Below are positions 20,913 through 31,778 of a stretch of 64,000 nt of DNA, piece by piece (the stretch's first letter is position 1; each line of letters starts with the position of its first letter). The notes under the pieces were generated by a model. It worked only from the letters and a program-made list of their open reading frames with translations, was not told where the DNA came from and did no database searches. A program made the translations under genes and the position numbers. Source of the DNA: Hypomyces perniciosus (taxonomy: Eukaryota > Ascomycota > Sordariomycetes > Hypocreales > Hypocreaceae). Where the stretch lies: the NCBI GenBank assembly GCA_008477525.1, contig SPDT01000004.1, positions 1,922,001 to 1,986,000 of the forward strand, written 5' to 3'.

Positions 20913-23900
20913 TTAGTTGTGTACCCCGTTATTACCATTGTTCTCGTCATCTTCTCCTTCGTCTTCCCCCTCGAATTTGAAGTCGTCATCGAACCTAATA
21001 GACGTGAGCATAGGATGCATCGTAAATTCAGGGGAAACGGGGGATTACCCTTGCTCGCCTACAATGAGCTTGGTGTATTTCTCCAGTTCTTCTAGCTGGG
21101 CGACGCAGCCCGTGAGACTCTCATTGTAGGAGTAACTGTATATGTCACTCCATTTCTTGTGCCACCTAACGTCGCTTTCCTTCCCGTGTTGTGCCATTTC
21201 AGCTTCGACCTCAACAGTCTCCAAGAGGAGCCTCTTCCTAGCCGCAGCTGCGCTGGGCAAGTAGCGCTATATACAACATTCAGCTTCTTAGTCCTATCGC
21301 TTCAGAGCAGAGAGGGGGAGAGCTTACCGGTACTTTCCGATGTGACCTCAAGGCGCCGGCGAGGATATACAGATTCGCCAGAATAGCAGCGACGGCATCC
21401 CGTCTGAAGCTCAACAGTCTCTGCGCTGCAACAGGGTTATCGCGAATGTAGCCTGGGTTGTAGAACACAGCCGACTGACGCACGGCAATGAGGTACTCGA
21501 AGAAGCGCTCACAAGAGTCTGCGAGAGCGGAGTACGGGAGCGGATCGAAAGGGGCGCGAAGGCGAATCTCGTGACGGGTCATAACCTTGATGGCCGTGGT
21601 GAGAATTGTGCTCGCCGCGAGGATTTTTTTTAGTTGGGGGGAGCTTACCAGAAGTTGTCTCATTCGCACAAACCCTTCTCTTATTCGGGCTTCAAGAACT
21701 TCGGACTTTTCAATGTCCTCTGGCGTGGGTTCTTTTCCTTCTTGGAAGTAGATGTACTTGGCCACGACATCTGTCCGTAGTTAGAGTGCATGCCCTCTTA
21801 CGGCTTGGAGGGTGGAAACATACTTCGATAGATGATGCTTAGGAAGAACATCATTGATGACAGAGACTTTCTAAGTTCATGCCTAGCCACAAAGGGCCAT
21901 AGAACCCAGTTGACAACGATAGGCGTTACAGTACCAACAAAAAATGAGAGACCTTTCAGCACAGCAGTAACAGCAGGTTGTATTTGCGTGCCATCGACCT
22001 GGAGTCTCAGTGATATGATCGTGAAGGAGAAACAGCCGACCAGGCCAGATCGCTATTGAAGTGGTTAGTCGTGAATGCTTCAATGTGTTAATTTTGCGTG
22101 ATCGTTACCGGATGAGAGCTCTGTGTAAACCGATACATCATCGGGAGCATGTAAATAGCAGCAAATACTGCAATCACGTACGGATTCCCATTTCCAGCAG
22201 CATACGCCGCACCACTCCAAGCGGCACCAAGAATCGCTGCCAGAGCCCTAGTGACAAGATCCTGAATATTGCCGCCCACGCGGGTGTGGAACAAAATCCA
22301 GCTCATTGCCACAGCCCACCAGGCCTCATAATCGTCCCACCAGTCCTTATTTTCCTCGAGGTATGACGGCACAGAGAGTAGCGAGGTGACAAGAACAACC
22401 TTGAAAGCGTATCTGCTATCGTAGCCCTGAAGAAGATGGAGAATACGCCATATCTTGAAACCGAATGTGTCCTTCCTTGAGGCAACATTGGGGTCGGAAT
22501 CGGCACCAATCGTTGGATTCGACATTTCAGGCTGAAGCTCGTTCTCCGAAATGCCAATCTCTCCGGCTTCGGATAGGGGCTTGTATTCTCGAGCTTTGAT
22601 CTTTTCCAGCGCGTGAGAGATCTCATGAAATGTCACCTGGTAGGATCCAGCTGTAGCGCCGCCACGGTCGTGTCTGACTTGCTCATTGGCACAGTGAGCG
22701 GCCTTTCGCCACGGATACGATGGTAGGTGAAGCCTGGGCCAGTTTGCGGCACGTTTCATCACATTGACCTTGGCCATGAGGTTTTCGATGGTGGATGCAG
22801 CTTCACGGATGTGTCTTGCAAACACAAACAATTGAACAACGGCCGAGTCATCCATGGATGCAGCGGGCAGTCGACCAGATTCAAGGAGTTCGGACTCCAC
22901 TGCGTCAAAAGCTGCCTTGGCTTGTTTGATTCGTATCTGAATTGGAGGAAGGTCTGACGAAACATGCATGGGTGGCCCCAGATGTCGACGATACCCAGAT
23001 AGATCCATAAGCGCTGCTTGACAAGTTTGCAGGCCTTGCTCCATGCATGAGAGAATCTCTCTCGTGGGCTTTGCTAATTTGCTGGTCACCGTGGCGGTAA
23101 CGTCAACGCCGTCTATCGTATCACCCTTCTCGCTGGCATCTGCGCGAGGATCATTGGCACCTGGAGAAGGAGAAAGTTGAGAGGCCTCAACTATGATTGC
23201 AATCTCCTCATCTGCTTCTTCGCTGAAGAGAGCGGTCTCGGTCTCCATGGCGAGGAGTGCCCGAAGGACCGCTTGCATCAAATTCCTCAACTCGCGTACA
23301 TCATCCGGGCGAAACCGCGTAATAGTTAAACTAATCCGCATATCACGGTAAGCCGCGGACAAGTCAATGAAGGCTTGAGCCAAACGCCTCCTGAGTCTGG
23401 TATCTCGTGGGCGTGGAATGATGAGGGCATCCTAACAATCGTGAGTTAGACAAAGGGTACGATTTTCGAAATGGATAAGGCAGACGAACTTGCATGACGC
23501 AAAAGGATTGATGTAAAGCCGTGGCCAATGGCCGGGAACCGGCTTCGGGAAAGACACAGCAGTTAACAACAAGAGCAATTGCCTGTCCAAAGAGCCACGG
23601 GATCCCATAACTCAGCAATTTGGCCCACTCGATACTCCGGCTTCTGGTCTCTGCCAAGGTTGTGAATGTGATAGCAATGCCGGCACACAAGACTATCTGA
23701 TAAAACCTGGTGAAGTATGAACGTATCCATGCCGCGGTGGCCATGAACAAGGCCAAGGAAAGGGCCAAAATACCACCGTAACCAGTACTAGCGGCCAGAG
23801 TTGAAGTAGAAAGCAAAAGGCCAACAACACCCCACCCTAGCCCAGCAGCGGTTCCTATAGTTGTAAATAGGGCTCCCTCGAGCTGGCAACCAAAATCTCT

Positions 23901-24500
23901 GGCTGGGTGATTCAAGATGACAGAGATGGCCATGATGTAGTGGTATCGACCAAGCCAATTTCTCACAACAGGAACGAGACACAGAACATATGCCACGAAA
24001 TATGCCGTAAAGGATCTGAGGAGACGAATACCGGAACGAGTTGTGGTAACCCGTCGTATAAGAGACTTGATCTCATGCAACTGCCTCGGGATAAAGCGAG
24101 CGGGAGCTAGCGGGGAGCCTTTGTCGAACTCAGCAGGGAGAGTGGCCTTGGAGTGCTCGAAAAGCTGTTCAGAAGTCAAAGAGGGCAGTTTCAGGAATAT
24201 GGCATCGAAGAAACCATCTCGCCCTTCGGTTACGCCATACGTGTTGGGGTCGATGTGGTCATCAGGGAGTATCTGGTCAATCTGAGTAATGTAAGAGCTG
24301 CGTCGACTGTCAAGGCCTGGTCTAATAGAGCTTGGACGCGAGCTTGTGTCTAGAGGAGGAGGAATGGACCAGGCGAGACGCAATTTTGCAGGTGTAGGCT
24401 GAGATGTACCTTCAGCTTGTTCAGGATCCCCATGGCCATGGAGATGAGATGACGCAGCTCCAGGATCGAGAGATGCTCGACTGGGAGCGCCTGCAGCCAT
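20913..24500 (-). CDS. Aromatic acid exporter-like membrane protein (BRE4/DUF2421 family)
   Basis: Seven exons (24500-23490, 23431-22109, 22052-21824, 21770-21649, 21585-21328, 21266-21049, 20994-20913) give 1080 residues. The layout is that of the fungal ArAE_2 family: a soluble N-terminus, a first membrane bundle (about residues 145-325, including GGILALSLALFMATAAW and LLSYGIPWLFGQAIALVVNCCVFPEAG), a long cytoplasmic middle, a second bundle (DYEAWWAVAMSWILFHTRVGGN, AAWSGAAYAAGNGNPY, ALVVNWVLWPF-like segment) and a charged C-terminus ending in an acidic tail. Yeast Bre4 affects brefeldin A sensitivity; relatives are grouped with aromatic-acid exporters, but substrates are mostly unproven. 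The fourth intron (21648-21586) can be read through without a stop; I call it an intron because splicing restores the conserved joint before TRHEIRLRAPF. The ATG at 24500 is preferred. Confidence 0.85.
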
Positions 24501-25134
24501 GATGAGGGCCAATGGGCACTGTATTATCTACCGCCCAGCAGAGCAAGATACTGCGATAAGAATTGGAGTGGCATCTGGCATTTCGGGCTTTCGCAAGTAC
24601 GCGAAATCGTCGTGAAGTTGAAAATCAGGGCCTTTGAAATCTTCGGCTCGTCGGCGTCGGACCTGACGTCACATAGGCTATAAGCGACAATTATGACGGT
24701 CCAAAAGAAAACAACGAAAATGAGCCATTCGTCCAAGAAAATTGATAGATAATATACATATGTCCTGGGCTTCAATGCTCGGCAGTCACGCGAGATCAGC
24801 CAAGCGGCTTTGCTGACGAATGGAGGTGCAGATGTGTGGTTGAGTGGCATGAAGGTGGTGAGCTTTTATCCAATAGAAGAACCTGGAATAGCCTTGATAG
24901 CGCTGATCCTACCTACTAACCTACCTGTACAGGGATCAACTCCTACCATCAATTTGATCAGCGTCAATTTGATCAGTATCAATTTGATCAGCATCAATCT
25001 TCAACTAACAAAGAGGCCGCCATAATACGTCGAGAACTGTCATGCAGAATTGTCCCACGATATATGTCCCCGAAACGTGCTCAAGATTAGCCAGCCATCA
25101 GCATCCTTCAATCCACAACCCAACTGATCATTTA
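24501..25134. other. Intergenic between exporter-like gene start and alpha-galactosidase end
   Basis: These 634 bases hold the promoter of the exporter-like gene (reading left), a 15-bp tandem repeat at 24949-25003 and the 3' UTR of the alpha-galactosidase. No coding exon is supported. Confidence 0.55.
24949..25003. repeat. 15-bp tandem repeat, TCAATTTGATCAGYR
   Basis: Three full copies (24949-24963, 24964-24978, 24979-24993) differ only in the last two bases, and a broken fourth copy follows. Each unit contains the palindrome TGATCA. It lies about 450 bases upstream of the exporter-like ATG and close to the 3' end of the alpha-galactosidase. Confidence 0.85.
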
Positions 25135-26730
25135 TCAGTTCTTGCACCTCTTGCCAACTAAAATTACGGCAGTGTCGTGAGCAGCGACCTTAGTTGAATA
25201 CGACTTCAAGCAACCAAGATTCTTGCCCGACCACACATCAGTAACCTGATAGCTGCCGGCAGACAAGCCGGGAATCTCTGACCACTTGGCCTGCTTCGTT
25301 ACCGCGTTGTTCAAAGTGTTGAGCAGCAGAACCAGGTGGCCATTCTTCGAGGGACCGGCCCAGTATTCAGCAGGGTTGGTGTCGTTGTAGGTCCAGTTCG
25401 GGTTGACACCCCACTTATAAGGAGTCGCAGGCACCCCATAGACGTCGTCTTGGTTGAAAGCAAGTAGGTGCTTATTCTTGAGGAGTTTGATGTTGTCCTT
25501 CGAGAGTCGTTTCAAATCCGTCCCGATGAGCAAGGGGGACTTCATAGCCGCCCAGAGGGCAAAGTGCGAGCGCGTCTCAGCAGGGGTCAAATCCCCATTG
25601 CCAACCTCAAGCATATCTGCATCATTGCGGCCCCAGAAGTTGACATGGTTCATCTTGAACGAGTTGAGGTTGATGATATGCGTGACTTGTGGCCAGTTTG
25701 GGAATATGTCGCCACTCATGCGCCAGTTAATGCCCGTGGCATTGCCCCAGGCGAAGACATCTGCGGCGCCCCAGATGCACATGCTGAAGAGAATCTCGCG
25801 CTCCTGCTTGGCAAGGGCGTCGCGCATGCGGCGGAAACGTTGGGCCGACTTGGAGCTGCTCCAGTCATAGCCTGGTGGAGCGAGATTCGGGACTTGAGCG
25901 GTTGTGCAGGTGCCGTTGGGACCGGTTGTGACGTGATCTGGGTGGCAGTAGACATATTCGTCCTCCCATTCAGGAGGAACGTTACAGTTATCGCTGTCAA
26001 AGGTCAGTATTGATGTCCCTTTCAGTATCTGTTGGAGAGATTTCAGCGTACTATTTCAGATCTGGTGTATACATCAGCATTATGAAGCCCACATATAAAC
26101 ACAAGGCGACATCAACTTACAGTCAACTTCCCAGTTGGCAAAGTCTGCAGCGTCAATATCCTCATATCCCAGACTGGCAGGATAGCCAGCACAGGTCTCA
26201 GTACCAGCAGCTATGTTGTTGTCAGAGCTACTTATCCCATCAACGTCCGGGTTCACTTACTACTGTAGATACCGAACTTCAAGTCCAAGGCATGAATCTT
26301 CTTGGCCAAGCCATCAATGCCATCAGGGAATCGAGTCTTGTTAGCGACCATGTGGCCGTTGACTCGCCCGTCCTTTTCAGACCAGCAGTCATCGACTTTA
26401 AAGACATGTCAGAAGTCTTACGTTGGTCGTTTACCGGCAGAACTTACTGTTCACATAATCATATCCCGCATCTCGAAGTCCAGTTTGGACAAGTGCTTCA
26501 GCAGCGGACAGGAAATTTTCCTCGGTGATGTCACAGCGATACGCATTCCAAGAGTTCCAGCCAAGGGTTGGGAGCTTGCCCTGAAGCTCGTATTAGAATG
26601 CAATGCCCGCTTGAGGAATCTGTCTTGGACTTCTCACTGTGTGTCCATCTGGCTCCGTCAATGCTTGCCCGCTGGCAACAAGCACAGCAAGACTGGCCCA
26701 TATAGAGGACTTGATGCCACAAATAGTCAT
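25135..26730 (-). CDS. Secreted alpha-galactosidase, glycoside hydrolase family 27
   Basis: Removes terminal alpha-1,6-galactose from galactomannan and raffinose-type sugars, outside the cell. Six exons (26730-26638, 26580-26448, 26395-26261, 26210-26121, 26061-26052, 25993-25135) give 439 residues. Exon 5 is a 10-nt microexon that rebuilds EVDYLKYDNC. A signal peptide is plain ([15 protein letters not shown]). GH27 marks are [28 protein letters not shown], the nucleophile Asp155 in LKYDNC and the acid/base Asp280 in NDADMLEVG. About 40 residues between [12 protein letters not shown] and [10 protein letters not shown], with two extra Cys, form the insertion seen in fungal extracellular members. 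The C-terminal beta domain is complete. A TATAAAAG box lies 84 bases upstream and candidate CreA sites lie further up. Melibiase specificity is inferred. Confidence 0.93.
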
Positions 26731-26813
26731 TGGACTCATTTCAGTTTCGGCACAGGATTTCTGAGGAAGGGTTGCTGGTGGGATAGACGCTGCATCGAGA
26801 GGAAATGGCCGCC

Positions 26814-26821
26814 CTTTTATA
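26814..26821 (-). promoter_or_regulatory. TATA box of the alpha-galactosidase gene
   Basis: TATAAAAG on the minus strand, 84 bases upstream of the ATG at 26730; position and sequence suit a core promoter of an inducible gene. Confidence 0.55.
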
Positions 26822-27192
26822 GACGCAATACTACCCCGTTCACTCGGGATTAGGCAAGTTTCTTAAGGCCAAGTCTGCCAGGGCCTTGTTGTGAGGGGTG
26901 TGTATTTACCGGTCTTGTGTGACTTGTTCATAAACTTGATGGCTGATAACTTATTGGTTCCCTGTAAATACCCACACATCCCACCCCATTCAGATAGCTA
27001 TATCCTTGCCCCAAGTGCGTCGTTTCTTGGACTTTGGTCAAGACCCCAGCCCAATACCAGGGAGTCTTGCATGGGGGACAAAAGTACTCGTCCTCGCGGT
27101 CATTCTTTGCCCTGTTCAAGCGGACCAACAGGACAGTGGGTTGGGAATGGCAGGGTAGCAATGAAGTTCTCCGAAGTTGCTTGGCTATATAG

Positions 27193-27204
27193 CTCCACCC
27201 CCGC
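27193..27204 (-). promoter_or_regulatory. Tandem SYGGRG boxes, candidate CreA/Cre1 site
   Basis: On the minus strand GCGGGG and GTGGAG are directly adjacent, both matching SYGGRG. A third match (CTGGGG) lies at 27044-27049. Pairs of such boxes are what CreA-type carbon catabolite repressors bind in filamentous fungi. They lie about 315-475 bases upstream of the alpha-galactosidase ATG. Confidence 0.4.
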
Positions 27205-28694
27205 TTTCAACTAAGTAGTAATAATAACAAACACATGTAGGTAAATCTAATCCGGTCTATAATCCGACGATCATCTCTGTGGGGTAAATATGCCGTGGTG
27301 TTGTTGGTGTTGCTCATTCGTTCACTTGGACATTTCAGTCTCCGGTTTGCCCGTTTTCTTGCAGGGTAAGCTGAATAGAAGGACCGATATTGGCGTGGAA
27401 TAATGTTCAAACCGTATACAAAATCAGAAGATTGGGGTTGAATATTCTCACCCCTGGTCGGATTCTCGATGCTACCGTGATGACATCAGTATATGTTCGG
27501 TTGACTACGGCCCACGTATCATTTAATATAGTTGGATATCTGTATTGCAACGTCGGGATATTTTCAATCCGAGTCAACCTTGATTGGGTAGCAATTGCAT
27601 ATGGCCAAGGGCATTTGGGGTGTATATGGTGGGTTTTTAATGTAAACACCATACTATTATGACATTACTAATAGCCGAAGGTGGAGGGCGCAGCCACTGC
27701 CGAATGCCGTCCGGCAATTGATGAAAAATTCTCCGTATGGAGTGCCGTTTTAATAGTAATAGAAAAAAAAATCGAGAGGCATTCCTATTTTACACAGTGA
27801 ATTAAGAAACGATTATTGCTTTGTAAGATCATTGCCCATGTAATCGTGGAATGCCCATTGCTTGGGGGTACCTAGTAGGTTGAGAGATCTTACTACAGAG
27901 TACCCCATGATACTACATACCACGGGAAGAATGACCTTGTTTGCCATAGAACCGACGGCATAATATGCACGAGGATGGAGGCAGAAAGCTCCAATAGGGG
28001 TTATGCGCCGGGAAGGGTTTCACAGCATGTTTAGGCGTTCCTATCCGTTATTCCATCTACTTGAATTGAATGTATTGGCTTAGCACTTATGTACTCCTCC
28101 GTACTACCACACTGCATGGTACGGAGGTCGGTTGAGATAATAAGGCTGGTGTGCCTCTTGGTGTCGCCCCAGCCTCTGCCTCTTTGACCTTCAGCCTCGT
28201 GGTGTAACGCCATCATTGCTGCAGGAGGCACACAAGGGCCCGAGAACTGTGAGTAAAAGACTGCACATCTCTTCCGTCTTCGGGGGTTGGTTAGATTCAA
28301 GGGAGACGCTTTGGTCTCTGCAGACGTCCCGCAAGTCACAGGAAGGTGTCGGTCAGTTCGGCCAGGGCAACAAGATATTCCATCTAAACACAGCTATGTA
28401 TATATCCTTTTCATGACCAATATCGTTTTAGAAATGTTCATTTTGTTTGATAGTACGGAGTACGAAGTAGGTATCCGTTTGGAAACCAGCTATGGAGCCC
28501 CTCTGGCAGATCCCAGCACGCGACATATCACGTGACTTAGACTCATCCGCTCCCCGGACTCAAGCCTTCGATCAACGCCATCCGGCTCCTCAAACGGGCC
28601 CAGCTTGCCAAACCAACGGCAAACCACCAGCCATTGAGGTCACGCATCTCAGCAAAACCCACTCGCGGGAGCGCCCTTTCGACATCCTTCCCCA

Positions 28695-29236
28695 ATGGCT
28701 CTCCTCCGACACACCGTCGCGCCGCTGCGAGCCGTGCGATGCGCGCGCCAACCCCTCGCCGCCACCAGAAGCCTCTCCATGACCGCCCGACGACATGGCG
28801 GCCACGGCAACGAGTCGCAGTTCGACCCTCCTGGCGGATGGCTCTGGGGCATCAAGCCTGGCGAGAAGCCCGAGCCCGAGGGCTGGGAGTGGCCTATGTA
28901 CCTCTTCGGCGCCAGCCTGTTGATTACGGGTGTTGCTTTGGCCTTTAAGCCGGATACATCGTGAGTTGGCCTTTGAACCCCTCACACATTGCCGAGCGCG
29001 GCGGGAGTCCCGCTTCGACGTTTTGCAGTCTTGATGTGATTACGATATGGCATTGAGGGCATCGAGATGCTGTGGACTACTCTGTGTGATTGCGGTATTT
29101 TTATTTGCATTGCATTGTTCTGATGCTAACCGTTGACTCGTCTAGGGTCTCCAACTGGGCACTGGAGGAAGCACGGAGGAGATTAGAAGCCGAGGGCGTC
29201 CTGCCCGACCCATCAAATCAGGAGAAGAAGGACTAA
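28695..29236 (+). CDS. NDUFB11: NADH:ubiquinone oxidoreductase ESSS subunit (complex I)
   Basis: Accessory subunit of the membrane arm of mitochondrial complex I. Exons 28695-28960 and 29146-29236 (intron 185 nt) give 118 residues. A mitochondrial presequence is evident (MALLRHTVAPLRAVRCARQP with Arg, Ala and Ser). The mature part starts with HGGHGNESQFDPPGGWLWGIKPGEK and has one membrane segment (WPMYLFGASLLITGVALAF) followed by a charged helix WALEEARRRLEAEGVLPDP. This layout and the FDPPGGWLWG block are those of the ESSS/NDUFB11 family. The stop TGA directly after the donor would truncate the protein after KPDTS if the intron were kept. The gene converges with the aminotransferase gene. 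Confidence 0.88.
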
Positions 29237-29554
29237 ATCAGGGGCGCTGGAGGTGAACTAGTCAGATCAATAGATGGAGGACGCTGGCCGTAGGAACGGG
29301 AGAAGCGAGAGAAGCGTTGGGGGTTGCCAACATGTACATTGTTTCGGCATTTTTTCTTGGTTTGTTTCATTTCGAAGATATGGTCCTTCAATGGCATGAA
29401 TATTAGACTGGGTTGGACCACTGTTCATCACGGTTCCTCATATGAAGTGTAACTGCTGAGTACATCATCAACGTGATCGACTAGTATTTAAATCGTGTCC
29501 ATCAAAAACACGCAAACGCTAACATATGTACTCCGATTTATTTTTAAAGCCCAC
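29237..29554. other. Convergent 3' region of the ESSS subunit and aminotransferase genes
   Basis: These 318 bases between two converging stops hold only the 3' UTRs as far as I can see. Confidence 0.6.
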
Positions 29555-30849
29555 TTAGACCTTGACGCTCCACTCGTGTTCAAAGTCACCGTACTGAATA
29601 GCCTCGATCCATTCCTTGATCCTCAGGGCAAGTTCACCGGACTCCTCGGTCTCCTTCAAGCCACAGTCAACCAGCTCGCCCCTCCAGGCAATCTTCCTGA
29701 TCGGGCTCACAATGGCAGCAGTACCAGCTCCGAAAGCCTCCAAAAGACGACCCTCCTTGGACGCCTCGGACAGCTCCTTCATAGTGTACTTGCGCTCGCT
29801 AATCTTCCAGCCCTCGGGGACGAGTCGCTCCCGAGCCAGCTGGAGAATAGAGTCTCTCGTCACACCCTCGAGGATAGTACCGTCGATGGGTGCAGTGATG
29901 AGCTCCTTCTGGCCGGTGACCTTGTCCTTGATGGCGGCGAACATGTTCATAGTGCCGACTTCGGTGACATACTCCTCCTCGCCAAAGAGCCACAGGTTCT
30001 GCTGGTAGCCGCGGCTGGCGGCCTGCTGCTGAGGAACGATGCAAGGAGCGTAGTTGGCACCAAGCTTCTTGTCGCCAACGCCGCCAGGCCAGGCACGCAC
30101 AGCGTAGTTGGTAGCCTCAAGAGAGACGGCCTTGAAGCCGGTGGGGTAGTACGGGCCGACGGGCGAGGCAATCACGTAGAGCAAGGCGGAACGGGGGGCG
30201 CCAACACCAAGGGTGCTCTGTGTGCCAATCATGGTGGGACGGAGGTAGAGAGAGTAGCCTCGCTGGTTGGGGATGAAGCGCGAGTCAAGCTTGGTGAACT
30301 TGGCGATCAGGTCGATGAAGCTGGAGGGGTCGAAGGTAGGCAGAGCAATTCGGGCAGCAGACTTGTTGAGGCGAGCCATGTTCTTGTCAGGACGGAAGAG
30401 GCGGACGTTGCCGTCCTTGTCCTTGTACGCCTTCATGCCCTCGAAGCATTCAAAGGCATAGTGGAAGACGCAGGTGGCGGGGTCCAGAGAGAGGTTCTGA
30501 TACGGCGTGATGCGAGGCTCCAGCCAGCCATCATCTGCAGTCCACTCAATAGCGAGCATATGATCTAAGATGGATGAGTTAGTAACCTTGTCTTGAAGGA
30601 AGCTGTCGAGAACAAGTGAAGCGCACCTGTAAACTCCTTTCCGAACACCAGATCCTCCGGCTTGCTGAGGCCCTTGGGAGATGTTGTCTCACTGATGCTG
30701 AGCCTGGCAGGGTCCAGAGGCCGCGGCTTAGAGGTGGAAGCAGCCTGGGCCTTGATGCTGTACAGCCGGGCAGGTCGGTACGCGGGCAGGAACCGCGAGG
30801 CCCTCGTTGCGCTCAAGAGAGCGGTTCTCGGCATGAAGCTGGACCGCAT
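29555..30849 (-). CDS. BAT1: Branched-chain-amino-acid aminotransferase, mitochondrial
   Basis: PLP enzyme that interconverts leucine, isoleucine and valine with their 2-keto acids, the last biosynthetic and first catabolic step. Exons 30849-30627 and 30564-29555 give 410 residues. The fold-type IV signatures are complete: the PLP lysine Lys241 in VGDKKLGANYAPCIVPQQQA, the EVGTMNMF block, GTILEGVTRDSILQLA and GTAAIVSPI. The first 40 residues are Arg/Ala/Ser-rich and lack acidic residues, a typical mitochondrial presequence, so this is the matrix isoform (yeast Bat1 type). Codon use is biased to C/G-ending codons, suggesting high expression. A Leu3-like palindrome lies about 220 bases upstream of the ATG. 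The gene is divergent from the SCY1-like gene. Confidence 0.95.
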
Positions 30850-31778
30850 GGTTGAGGATTATGTGGCAACGTCGTAGCAGCTATACGATGAAAATATTTC
30901 TTCTTCTTTTCAAGATTGTCGACAGAGAATGAAGTATCTCACTCTAGCAGATGAGTGCCAGCACCCCAATTGACTGACTCCCTTTAACACGACAGATGTC
31001 AGATACGAAGCTCCGTCAGGCGGAGGAGGATCACGAACTTCTTAATGAAATCGTCTGTTGTTGGCCGGAGCGGTACCGGCGGTTCGGCTTAGTCGTATTA
31101 CCATAGCTGACACCGGGACGATAGGCGATAGGCGCGCCTTAGAGTGAGCTGACGCCCTAAGGCCCGAGGGTACCCGTGAAGGGCTCAGCAGCCTTATGGC
31201 ATAACGACAATATGATAAGGGACATGCCTCCAAAAACTGTCACCTATCAACCATAAAAAAAAGGAAAGAAAAAAGAAAAATAGGCTAAATAAACTACACT
31301 GTATTTGGTGAATTATAAATACTGTTTTTAGATTTTATTTTTATACTACTTGGATCTTGTTGTCACCAGTCTCTTGAAGTGTTATTCGCAGATGCGAGTA
31401 TATATGTACATCTGCTGAGTAAGACGAGGCTTACAATGGATGACGGGCCTATTGTGGCGCAGGCGCTTTTGCCAAGACGCTGAGCGGCTGAGGCGTTGGC
31501 TGGCTATCAGAAGGCATGCTATCGCCTCGGACGAAGGGGCAAGAATCGATGTCGATGTTGCAGCTCAACAAACACATACACATACGTATTGCACGGACAG
31601 TAATATCACGCAGCATCGCTCAAAGCAAACAGACGCGCAATCGCAATTTCTCTTCATCCGACGACAAGCGATTCATTGCGCCTGCGAATCCCCTTGCGGC
31701 GTGGCAACCTCCCATCAGCTCGAAATGCTCTCTAAAGTCGCCTCGCAATCATAACCATCCGCTTCAGCGTCACGCGTC
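30850..31778. other. Divergent promoter region of BAT1 and the SCY1-like gene
   Basis: These 929 bases contain the Leu3-like element (31065-31082), an A-rich/T-rich stretch (31250-31350) and the probable leader of the SCY1-like gene. Short open frames here are not supported as genes. Confidence 0.6.
31065..31082. promoter_or_regulatory. Leu3-like palindrome upstream of BAT1
   Basis: CCGGAGCGGTACCGGCGG. The part at 31069-31080 matches 10 of 12 positions of the Leu3 site GCCGGTACCGGC. Leu3 is the Zn2Cys6 regulator of branched-chain amino acid genes, including BAT1, in yeast. It lies about 220 bases before the BAT1 ATG. Confidence 0.5.

Larger units (their letters stand above)
26731..28694. other. 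Intergenic 2 kb between divergent alpha-galactosidase and complex I subunit genes
   Basis: No coding exon is supported. The left part is the alpha-galactosidase promoter (TATA at 26814-26821, SYGGRG boxes at 27044-27049 and 27193-27204). The middle (27390-27900) is AT-rich. Palindrome-family copies occur at about 27733, 28090 and 28454. The last 100 bases before 28695 are GC-rich promoter or leader of the ESSS subunit gene. Confidence 0.55.

Noticed and set aside
21586..21648. Reading through the fourth intron of the exporter-like gene
   Set aside because: No stop codon forces an intron, but removing these 63 bases joins conserved-looking sequence and the donor GTAAGC is good. Kept as intron with some doubt.
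29495..30568. 357-codon open frame on the plus strand opposite the aminotransferase
   Set aside because: It is the shadow of the GC-rich, strongly codon-biased BAT1 exon; the minus-strand protein has a full set of family motifs.
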